NCBI GenBank assembly: GCA_029747015.1
Contig: JAKOGI010001569.1
Span: forward strand, 108,501-172,500
Reading direction: 5' to 3'
Length of the DNA: 64,000 bases
Source: Carnegiea gigantea
Taxonomy: Eukaryota; Streptophyta; Magnoliopsida; Caryophyllales; Cactaceae
How positions within the stretch are numbered: position 1 is the first letter of the stretch; each line of letters opens with the position of its first letter. The notes below the pieces were generated by a model that was given only the letters and a program-made list of their open reading frames with translations, did no database searches and was not told the DNA's origin. Position numbers and translations under genes: made by a program. Positions 11,801 to 19,431 of this stretch are shown in pieces.

Positions 11801-14800
11801 TTTGTCTGCAAGAGACAAAGTTAGAAGAAGTCTCATGTTCTGTTGTTCGAAGTTTGTGGGGGAACTATTCTGTTGATTTTCCTTTTCTTAAAGCTGAAGG
11901 TGCCCCTGGGGGTATCATAGTGATGTGGGACACGAACACCTTCAACTTTGTCTCCTCTTCTCAGGGAGATATTTCAAATGGTAGACGGTGGCTTGACATG
12001 GGCTTTTTCTGGGGTTTACGGTCCTCAAGACAGATCTGATAAATTGAGGTTTTGGGAGGAGCTTCGATGAACTAGAAATGAATGGCCTGCACCATGGTGT
12101 ATCGGGGGAGATTTCAATGAAGTTTTATATCCTCAAGAAAGAAGTTCGGGATTATGTCCAATGAATACTATGTTAGTCTCTGAAACTGAACCCTGGCGGC
12201 CGAAAGTGGAAGGCTTATCATTGCCCTCTTTATCTACCTCTGCCAGCGAGGTTCTTGAGATGTTATTTGATGAAGAAGAAGTCACTAGAGCTTTACATGA
12301 TTGTTGTGGGGATAAGACGCCTGGCCAGATGAAATGACTATGGCTTTCCTTCAAGCAAATTGGGATCCGGTGTGAGGGGATGTGTGGTCTATGTTCTCGG
12401 AGTTCTACACTAATGGGAAATTTGTGGCTAGCCTTAATGCTACTTTCATAGGGCTTATTCCTAAGAGAGCTGATGCACAGAATATCAAAGATTATCGCCC
12501 AATTAGTTTGATTGAATGTATTTATAAGTTGCTCTCAAAGGTGTTAGCTCGTAGGTTGAGAAGTGTAATTGGGGGCCTCATTTCTGAGAATCAGAACACC
12601 TTTGTTGGGGCAAACAGATTTTGGATGGAGTACTCATTGCAAACGAGCTTATTGACTCCAGGACCAAGTCAGGTAAGTCAGGGATTATTTGTAAGCTTGC
12701 ATCGAGAAGGCTTGTGACCATATCAATTGGGATCTTCTTATTTATGTGATGAGAAGAATGGGATTTAGAGAGAGATGGATTGCTTGGATTCACCATTGTA
12801 TTTCTTCTGCTTCTTTTGCGGTGTTAGTTAATGGCTCCCCTTCTCAATTCTTTTCTGCTTCTAGAGGGTTGCGCCAGGGTGACCCTATCTCCCCTCTTCT
12901 ATTCTTATTGGTGATGGAAGTGTTCACAAGGAAGGTTAATTCGGCTGCTACAGCAGGGTTTATTTTTGGTTTCTCTGTAGGCTGGCTGAATGAATCTGCC
13001 ACTTATGTCTCCCACCTTCTCTTTGCTGATAATACGATTATCTTCGCTGATAATACGATTATCTTCCGTGATAATGATTGCGAGCAAATAGTGAACTTGC
13101 TTAGCATTCTTTTATGGTTTGAGGCGGTGTCTGGGATAAGAGTCAATCTGTCAAAGAGTTCTATATTACCAGTGGGGCAAGTGGACAATATTCTATTGCT
13201 TGCAGGGATTCTAGGATGCTCTATTGGTTCTTTTCCATTATCTTATCTTGGTTTCCCTCTTGGTGCAAAATTTAAGGATAAATCCATTTGGGCACCTGTG
13301 ATCGAGCGTTTTGAGAGAAGACTATCTAGGTGGAAATCAAAATATCTCTCCAAAGGGGGGAGACTGACACTTATTAAAAGTATTTTGGCGAGCATTCCAG
13401 CTTACTTTCTATCACTCTTTCCTCTACCAGTCTCGGTGGCTAATAAGTTGGAAGCTATTCAGAGAAAATTCCTTTGGGGGTCTTTTGATAGTGACTTTAA
13501 ATTTCATCTTGTTAGATGGAATATGATCAAGAATCCCATACCAAAAGGGGGATTAGGTGTAAGAGATCTTAAACTCTTCAATGGAGCATTGCTAGGCAAG
13601 TGGTTGTGGAGATATATGAATAAGAAGGATAGCCTGTGGAGAAAGGTGATTAGGAGCAAATATGGGGATAATGGTCTTGGATGGTATCCATCCAAACTAA
13701 GTGGTGCTTATGGGCAAAGTTTATGGAGATTCATTCCAAAGGATGGGGAACATTTTTTCATCACTTTTCCTTCAAGGCTGGTGTCGGTTCTTCTATCTTG
13801 TTTTGACATAACCGTTGGTGTACGGAGGGCCCTCTGCGAGATAGCTTCCCCTCTCTTTATGTGCTTACGGTGAATAGAGATGCTACTATAGGAGATTTTT
13901 GCCAACGTGGGCCTAGCACTTTTGTGTGGTCTCCTATTTTCATCCGTGATGCTTTAGTAGATGACACTATCCTTGCCACCTTTCTCAGTAAGTAGAGTGA
14001 GATTTCACTTCATGATTCACCTGATGCGGTTACTTGGGATCTCAACTCTAAAGGTTTTTTCACTGTTAAATCTTATTATTTAAAACTCCTCTCTAATTCT
14101 ACCTTCGCTATGGAGTCTAGATTTTTGGGGCGGTTCCCTTGGAACATTTGGAAGAGTTTGGCTCCCTTGAAGGTGTCAATCTTTGTATGGGAAGCTTCAC
14201 ATGGGAGTATTCTGATATGTGATAATTTACAAAAGAAGGGAATTATTTTGGTGAACAGATGTTCTATGTGCAAAGACGATTTGGAGTCTCCTAATCACCT
14301 ACTACTACATTGTCAATTTGCAAGGGCTTTGTGGGAGTTATCCTTTATTTGCTTGGGAGTCTCCTGAGTTGTCTCGAATTCAGTGAAAAATCATCTTTTG
14401 ACTTGGGAGGATGCCTTTGGTAGGAAAGTTAAAGAGAGAAGCTTCTTATTGATCCCACATGCGATTTTTTGGGCTATTTGGCGAGAGAGAAACAAAAGAG
14501 TCTTTGAAAGAGAGGAGACATCCCTTCAACGAATTAAAGATATTCTTATCAAGACTCTTTTTTTAGGGATAGTGGGAACTTTTGTGATTCTTCTTTTGAT
14601 GTAATTGATTTTGTGGATAGGTTCCATCTAGGGTATACATAATCCTTCTGTAAGATGCCTGCTGGCATCCATCCCTTTGTGCATTTTACAGTCTAATATA
14701 TTTTACTCTTTTTCCTTATCAAAAAAATACATTAATATAGAAAGATCAAAAGGACAGATGCATAGAAAGCATCATACAAAAGACTATATACATCCAAAAT

Positions 14801-17800
14801 ACAAGCTATCTACGAAGTCGGACACATCAAAAGAGGAAGGGCTCAACTTTCCATTATCGTAAAAGTAGAGAGTCTTGATAAAATTATCTTCCAAGAGTTG
14901 AAAAGGAGTTTCTACACCGTCAAAAACTCTTCTGGTTCTCTCTCCCCATAAGGAAGAACCAAGGCAGCCTTCTTCCTTTTCACCTTCCTACCAAAGAAAC
15001 CCTCCCAAGCTAAAAGATGATTCTTAATGGAATCCGAAGCAACCCAAGAAATACCCAAGAAACTAACCGCTACAGTGAATTGACAATGGAGCAGTAAATG
15101 ATCTGTTGATTCGAAATCCCCTTTGCACAAGAAGCATCTATCAACCAAGATCTTCCCCTTCTTTTGCAAGTTATCACAAGTTAGTATCTTCCCATGTCTA
15201 GCTTCCCAGACAAAGAAAGAAACCTTTCAGGGGACCAAAAGCTTCCATATGGAAGTTAGTATTTCGAGCAAAGAGAAGATATAGAAAGAAATGATAGATA
15301 TAAGGTAGAACAATGTTTAAAGTTTGAACCTCCCACAAAAACCTTTATTTAATGTACTACCATGTAATCCAAAATCAATGAGATTAGTCATCTTGCAAAA
15401 CCAAGGTATACAATAGTGTCCAAAAGCATGAATAAAAATGGTTGCATACATAAGCAATGGAGGTAGAAGGGAATGTTCTCTTATCCAAATGAACCATTTA
15501 ATTGGCTAAAGGAAAGAAATAGTCTTATCAGAATTGGCCTTAATGATGTACCCATTTGATTTCTAGGTTCGGGTGAAAATCATCACGTACTCTCAACAAA
15601 ACCTATTCTGCTAGGTGGCACACTGCAGCAGTAAACCTGGAACGCCCCCAAAACGGGCCCGGTGCATGGCCAAAGCAGGCCCCCGAGTCCCGAGGAACGC
15701 CCCCAAAACGTCCCCAGTGCATGGCCAAGGCATGCCCCCGAGAAACGCCCCGAAACGGCCCCGGTGCATGGCCAAGGCATGCCCCCGAGTCCCACACATC
15801 GCCCCGAAACGGCCCCGATCCAAGGCCAAAGCATGCCCCCCGAGTCCTGAGGAACGACCTCAGGGAGGCCCCGGGCGAAGCCCCTAACAAGCCCCCACGT
15901 CTCGAGAATCACCCCCCGGGGCATTTATATTACCATACAAAAATAAACAAACAAATCAGAAAACCATGTCTTCAAATCATTCCATCATCAGAAATGCCCT
16001 GAGCCAACACAGGACAAATGTACAAGAAGCCAGGCATAATATCGATATGCAATATCTAAGTTATAGTTCATAAAAAGTGAATGCACAAGACCCTACTCAA
16101 GAGAAATAACTAGAATTAACTTCAAGAGATAAAGTTGTCCCACCTTTTGCCAATTGTCATTGCACCAGCTAAATAAATTGCACACACAACATCTTCTGTA
16201 ATCATCTTCTTTTGGAATTTTTGGCAGATGCTTCACCATGACATAATCTTCTTTAAGCTTGGGGCCGTACTCCGGCAAAAATGATAATCTGGATACCTCC
16301 AAAAATCTACAAACCTGTAGCACACTCAAGCAAAAGCCTCTTTAAGAATTACATGTTTATTTTATGTCAATTTAGAATAGATCCCGCAAGAAAATCACAT
16401 AACCTAAAAAACAGCCCATGACTCTAAATGCCACATAAACTGCCACGTCCAAAACGCAAAAAAATTTTTAGACAAGGGCCCATTCAGGGCACTTTTAGCT
16501 CTAAATTTTTACTACAAGAACAACACTACCTCCTGATGTGGGCCGCACTTTCACATGTGTGGATTCGGATATAGGCAGCATTACCCCTATGTGCAGAGAG
16601 GCCCATTCCAATAGATTCACCCCCCATCTTTGCTGCTTTTGAGCGATGCTGCCACCAATTTTTAGAATTTGGACTTTTTCACCCATTTAATCCTCAAATT
16701 TTTTGCTTCTCTACCATTTTCTTATCTAGTCACATAACCTCCATCCTTCTTTTCCATCTCCAGATTTACAAGCATCCACTTGTAGATAGTGCAGATTTAT
16801 GCAACAATTTCATTGGTTCACGATCTCCAAAACTCATATTAAATTCATTAAGTAAAAGAATGGAAAGCAGAGAGAATTAGCATAAGGTAGGCATAAATGA
16901 ACAACCATGCCTACAAATGCATGAGAACAACAAGTTCCATAAAATTGATACTATATCCATCAGTGGCAACCTCCAAGTTCAATTTATTTCCAAGAATGGG
17001 TTTGCAAACTTGGTAACATGAGTGCAGCTCTCACAAACTAGAAAGCAAATCTATGTAAAAAAATGAACCAAGTTATTCTCATAGCATAGGATTGACAAGC
17101 AAGAGAATTTGGGCCAAGGAGAAGGATAAACAACAGGAGAACAGGAGAGTTGGAGAGATAAGAGAAGCAACAGCATCTTCGAGGTTATGCTTAAATAGAG
17201 AACCGGACAAAGGACAAATACAGGGTAGCAAGAGTGAGAACCGCCCGTATAACTAATCAAAATCTTCAATCAGGATTACAGCAGCCCACATTTTCAGCTT
17301 TGGCCTCCAAAATGCCCTGCATTTTCCCAATTATAGATTTTGATTGCAAAAATCTGCCAAAACATTAGAGACACATCAAATTTACTAAACACATATGACC
17401 AACTTCTCCATTTCAAAAACAAATGCTCAGAACCAAAAATAAGGCCTAAGAAAGCTAACACTAATCTTAATTGACCATGCAAGTACTTGCACAGTGTGGA
17501 ATTGCCACTTGCCAAAAACATATTCAGTTGAAAATCCATAGTACCTTCATGAACCATCAATTTGCACACCCAGATTATAGCTTGTTCACCAGTAAACTAT
17601 TCTGAAGACTTGCAGTAAGAAAAGAACATTGAATTCTAGCCAATACAGCCAATTACTGATACTGACTTGCTAACCATTAACCATGTCGTTGTCTCTCAAA
17701 TTTTAGCAACCACAAGGAGTTGAAGGAAAAATGCAGTGCAGTTTTAGTAGAAATAAGTCAATGATACCTCGTGAGAGTTAACAATGTCCAGGTTGCCTAA

Positions 17801-19218
17801 GAAGTGATTCAAATAACCTTGCATGGCCACCTTTGCTCTGTCTGAGATGGAATGCTGTCTACCTAAGGCTGGCCGAATAACTTCCAGGGCAGCACTCGAT
17901 GGGACATCTCTACATCACAGTGTCACCCAAGATTAAAAACGCAACCAAAACGGAGGATGACATGAAACAGAAGACAGGACATTTTGAAAGTTAGCCACTA
18001 TAACCATCTTAAGAAATAAGGAGGACCATCTCAGACCTGTTCTTAGCACTTTCATCAACATGCAAAGGAACCGTAACATCTTCGGCCTCATCATCCTCTT
18101 GCAAAACAGGTGCATGATCTCCTATGCCAAGGTTTTGAAGCCAATCTTTAACCTTTAATTCAATGCCAATGTAAAGTAAATCAAAACCACTCAGCTCGTC
18201 TAGACTATTAAAGATGCTGAACTGAATGAGAAAGAACCATCAGAAGCTCAACTGAATACTTGCTAGGGGTTTCTTTCGTACAAAAGAAGCATTCCAGAGT
18301 TTCAGACACACCTGTTCTTGTTTCTCATGGATTTCCTCCATTATTACACGTTTCTTCAAGGCGAAGTGCAAATACAACACTTGTGATGCCTTCTTCCACA
18401 ATTGCCATTTGAACTAGCATTTATGTATTGAAATACTTGGATGTCAGTGAATTTCAGGGACAACAGGAAACGATTAAGAGCGTAAACTAAAACATAACGA
18501 AACCCTCTGCCTACTCCAACCCCTCCACCAGCAAACACCCCCCCCCCCCCCCCCAAAAAAAAACACAAAAAAGGAAAAGGGAAAAAAAAATTTCAGTCTT
18601 TACAAGATCAAGAAGCCAAGTCCAAATCACAAAGTAAATGAATACAGGCACCAAAGACTAACATACAGGAATACAGAAAACTTAGTAAGCTTTAAAGCGA
18701 ACACTACAGTAAGACCAAACAGACAAATACGAACAATGCCAAGCTAATAACGCTCATTACTGACAAGAAGCACTACAACAATTCATAATCTAACCAATTA
18801 AGCAGCTCAAACAATTTAATACAACTACTTAAATTTTGTTCCATACATTCAGTTGAACATAAAATCACCAAGAATCTCAGCTCAAGCAAGTAAACCACAA
18901 ACTTCAAACCCCAAAAACAGTTAAAAAAAAGCAATTCCAGCTCAATTATATGAAATTTAATCTAAATTGGGAAGTGGGTACTTGTTTGTATTGCAATTCA
19001 ATAGTATACGACAACAGCATGGGGCTGATATCACCGGCATCAGGTCTCGATACTTGAACTATGGTAGCTCTCGGCAACTCCTCAAAAATCCGAGCTGACC
19101 CGCATTCGCTCTGATCGAACGCGAAGAACGACGATGATCTGGCCGGCTCCGGCGGCTGGTCAGAATCCATGTGCAAGCACCCATGTCTATCGCCGGCAAT
19201 CAATCTTTCCGATGCCAT
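5677..19218 (-). CDS. PLDZ (PLDP): Phospholipase D zeta (PX-PH type), 5' part: exons 1-6
   Basis: The enzyme hydrolyses phosphatidylcholine to phosphatidic acid and choline. Plant PLD zeta proteins act in membrane traffic, auxin transport and phosphate starvation. Six exons joined by GT-AG introns give 314 residues from ATG at 19218. Residues about 44-205 form the PX region ([20 protein letters not shown], then [10 protein letters not shown] and [12 protein letters not shown]). Residues from about 215 start the PH domain ([38 protein letters not shown]). The coding frame is uninterrupted across all junctions, so nothing here argues against function. PLD zeta proteins are about 1100 residues; both HKD catalytic motifs must lie left of the window. 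Introns 1-4 are 568, 159, 127 and 1453 bp, intron 5 about 10.3 kb. Distinguishing zeta1 from zeta2 is not possible here. Confidence 0.93.
6115..6335 (+). mobile_element. Short LINE 3' tail
   Basis: About 220 bp resembling the 3' end of the other LINEs here. An ERE..TPLQRIK-like codon run (about 6125-6150) is followed by a UTR with gcatcc and an A tract after a C run (6312-6335). It is heavily 5' truncated. The boundary at the left is approximate. Confidence 0.45.
6336..7562. other. Intron sequence with an LTR-like stretch
   Basis: There is no coding signal. About 7240-7450 looks promoter-like (TATA-like tatttataaac near 7360, followed by pyrimidine-rich text), as in a copia LTR remnant, but I found no TG...CA ends or target duplication. 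Confidence 0.3.
7563..7745. mobile_element. Small MITE, 8-bp target duplication
   Basis: A 183-bp element between direct repeats tggtttaa (7555-7562 and 7746-7753). The left end contains ggactcaaaatgcgg and the right end, read inverted, ggattcaaaaagtgg, so the termini are imperfect inverted repeats. An 8-bp duplication is the hAT signature. The interior is CpG-rich relative to its surroundings. It lies in PLD zeta intron 5. Confidence 0.6.
7754..8639. other. Unassigned intron sequence
   Basis: AT-rich with no domain I recognise. A 96-residue open stretch at 7876-8166 has no known motif. Confidence 0.4.
8640..9115 (-). pseudogene. LINE endonuclease fragment
   Basis: Minus-strand remnant of an APE-type endonuclease. 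Scattered frames give a WEELR-like run, WPGPWCVG (the position of the GGDFNE motif, here decayed), a VEFHDF-like segment and [10 protein letters not shown] (the SDH motif). Stops and shifts occur throughout and no RT is attached. It lies in PLD zeta intron 5. Confidence 0.6.
9208..9670. mobile_element. hAT-like MITE with GAGGCGC-rich ends
   Basis: A 463-bp element flanked by perfect 8-bp direct repeats gttggact (9200-9207, 9671-9678). The inverted termini are cttagttttaaaaaacgcga and, from the other end, cttagtttcaaaaagctcgc, about 16 of 20 matching. The subterminal parts are rich in gaggcgc motifs at both ends and the core is AT-rich. No transposase is encoded. The duplication length points to a hAT-derived non-autonomous element. 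Confidence 0.8.
9679..10510. other. Unassigned intron sequence
   Basis: No gene or repeat is recognised. A T/G run (9758-9777) is the only low-complexity tract. Confidence 0.4.
10578..11372 (+). pseudogene. LINE N-terminal frame, function unknown
   Basis: A 264-codon open stretch, Ser/Pro-rich with a basic and aromatic segment ([16 protein letters not shown]). The first codon of the open stretch is TTG, and there is no convincing ATG start. It precedes the endonuclease in the same element. I recognise no domain. It could be the linker between an ORF1-type RNA-binding region and the endonuclease. Confidence 0.55.
11713..12336 (+). pseudogene. LINE endonuclease, internally deleted
   Basis: Starts with [11 protein letters not shown] (11713) and continues with CLQETKLEE (intact catalytic glutamate), [16 protein letters not shown] and [10 protein letters not shown] (about 12100-12125). 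Directly after ERSSG it jumps to text typical of the linker before RT ([24 protein letters not shown]). The C-terminal half with the SDH motif is therefore missing. Stops occur within FLRD*K and after ELR. Confidence 0.8.
12382..13873 (+). pseudogene. LINE reverse transcriptase, catalytic motif duplicated and mutated
   Basis: RT pieces: [12 protein letters not shown] and DYRPISLI (12382-12717), then a 375-codon frame (12746-13873) with [17 protein letters not shown], the catalytic region, [10 protein letters not shown] and a long post-RT part to [20 protein letters not shown]. At 13021-13065 the FADD box reads FADN and is present twice in tandem, with an 18-nt repeat unit. The second catalytic Asp is Asn in both copies. 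A frameshift separates the two pieces, and a stop ends the frame before the zinc-binding region. It is inactive. Confidence 0.88.
14110..14604 (+). pseudogene. LINE zinc-binding RVT region
   Basis: C-terminal region of the [23 protein letters not shown] is followed by [19 protein letters not shown], the CxxC...H...C pattern of the RVT zinc-binding domain, then [12 protein letters not shown] stop at 14368 splits it. The homologous motif is present inverted at 15169-15080 in the outer LINE. Confidence 0.85.
15251..15620. other. Unassigned intron sequence
   Basis: AT-rich sequence between the outer LINE and the GC-rich array. Nothing was recognised. Confidence 0.4.
15640..15880. repeat. GC-rich imperfect tandem array, unit about 47-56 bp
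   Basis: Four to five copies of a unit built on gtgcatggccaaggcatgcc followed by cccgag, a variable part and cgccccgaaacggccccg. The copies begin near 15661, 15717, 15764 and, decayed, 15818. The array is rich in CpG and CpHpG in an otherwise AT-rich intron, so all frames stay open by composition alone. No coding meaning is implied. Confidence 0.8.
16144..16314 (-). CDS. PLDZ (PLDP): PLD zeta exon 5
   Basis: 57 codons, [20 protein letters not shown] to CNDNWQK, the start of the PH domain with the cysteine-rich insert (RRCCVC). Acceptor cag, donor gtggga, phase 0. The following intron is the expanded intron 5. Confidence 0.93.
16315..17767 (-). other. PLD zeta intron 4
   Basis: 1.45 kb without recognised coding or element borders. 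It contains a short GC-richer patch around 16520-16650. Confidence 0.6.
17768..17909 (-). CDS. PLDZ (PLDP): PLD zeta exon 4
   Basis: 142 nt completing the arginine codon, then [18 protein letters not shown] through [14 protein letters not shown], which closes the PX domain. Acceptor tgtag, donor gtatca. The AALEVIRP segment differs by one residue from the AALPVIRP I expect in the family. Confidence 0.92.
18037..18152 (-). CDS. PLDZ (PLDP): PLD zeta exon 3
   Basis: 116 nt encoding [13 protein letters not shown] onward to DESAKN plus two bases of an arginine codon. It covers the loop after the PX helices, with an acidic stretch (EDDEAEDV). Acceptor aaag, donor gtctga; the arginine codon is completed by exon 4. 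Confidence 0.92.
18312..18413 (-). CDS. PLDZ (PLDP): PLD zeta exon 2
   Basis: 34 codons, residues 80-113, [10 protein letters not shown] to HEKQEQ, the central PX helix region. It lies between acceptor tag (18416-18414) and donor gtgtgt. It is phase 0 at both ends and has no start codon of its own. Confidence 0.92.
18538..18574. repeat. Poly-C/poly-A tract in PLD zeta intron 1
   Basis: A run of about 19 C followed by an A run inside intron 1. Read on the gene strand it is T then G. It is a simple repeat and a likely sequencing-difficult site. Confidence 0.7.
18982..19218 (-). CDS. PLDZ (PLDP): PLD zeta exon 1
   Basis: 79 codons, residues 1-79, from [10 protein letters not shown] to ELQYKQ. 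The ATG sits in a good plant context (gggATGGC). An upstream in-frame TTG at 19224 is not needed. The hydrophilic N-terminus leads into the first strand of the PX domain. It ends in phase 0 at donor gtaccc (18981). Confidence 0.93.
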
Positions 19219-19431
19219 TCCCAAAATTCAGATCAAAAACCCTAGATTTTTACCGAAAAATTCGATTAGAACCGCAACTAGCTTATTTGATCTAAGTATT
19301 GGAAGAAAATTCTTTCTGGGAAGCAGCGGAAGGAAAACAGAGAGATTGAGAGGCCGCGAGAGAGAGAGAGAGAGAGAGAGAAGCAATCCAAAACGGAAAC
19401 TTCTACCCGTTCCAATTTGATTTTGCTTTTG
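19219..19431 (-). promoter_or_regulatory. PLD zeta 5' leader with CT tract and telo-box
   Basis: Upstream of the ATG on the gene strand is a (CT)n tract (19381-19358) and a telo-box-like ctagggttt (plus strand aaaccctag, 19237-19245). Both are common in plant 5' UTRs and core promoters. No clear TATA box is seen, and the transcription start cannot be placed. Confidence 0.5.

Larger units (their letters stand above)
10553..14725 (+). mobile_element. L1-type LINE with 19-bp target duplication
   Basis: A 4.2-kb non-LTR element with both borders visible. The 19-bp direct repeat aatacattaatatagaaag is at 10534-10552 and 14726-14744. In order it has an N-terminal frame (10578-11372), endonuclease (from 11713), RT (12382-13873), zinc-binding RVT region (14110-14604) and a 3' UTR ending ccttatc plus A tract. 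The endonuclease is internally deleted after the GGDFNE motif, and several stops break the frame, so it is not autonomous. It sits inside the 3' tail of an older LINE, itself in intron 5 of PLD zeta. Confidence 0.9.
10511..15250 (-). mobile_element. 5'-truncated LINE, split by an inserted LINE
   Basis: On the minus strand the coding end lies at 15250-14900: a [15 protein letters not shown] run, then [20 protein letters not shown], the zinc-binding RVT motif. Its 3' UTR follows (14900-14745), and its last bases with the A tract lie at 10552-10511 (inverted, ccctatcaaaaaggag). The piece between, 10553-14725, is a plus-strand LINE that landed in this 3' tail. The terminal motif matches the 3' end of the inserted element, so both belong to one family group. 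The 5' truncation point near 15250 is approximate. Confidence 0.75.
5851..16143 (-). other. PLD zeta intron 5, transposon-expanded
   Basis: An intron of about 10.3 kb between two coding exons that join in frame. It contains a LINE tail (6115-6335), two MITE-like elements (7563-7745, 9208-9670), a LINE endonuclease fragment (8640-9115), a LINE inserted into another LINE's 3' tail (about 10511-15250) and a GC-rich tandem array (about 15640-15880). Known insertions account for more than half of it. Confidence 0.88.

Noticed and set aside
15583..16002. Six overlapping open frames with Pro/Arg/Gly-rich products
   Set aside because: GC-rich tandem array lacking AT-rich stop codons; all frames are open by composition.
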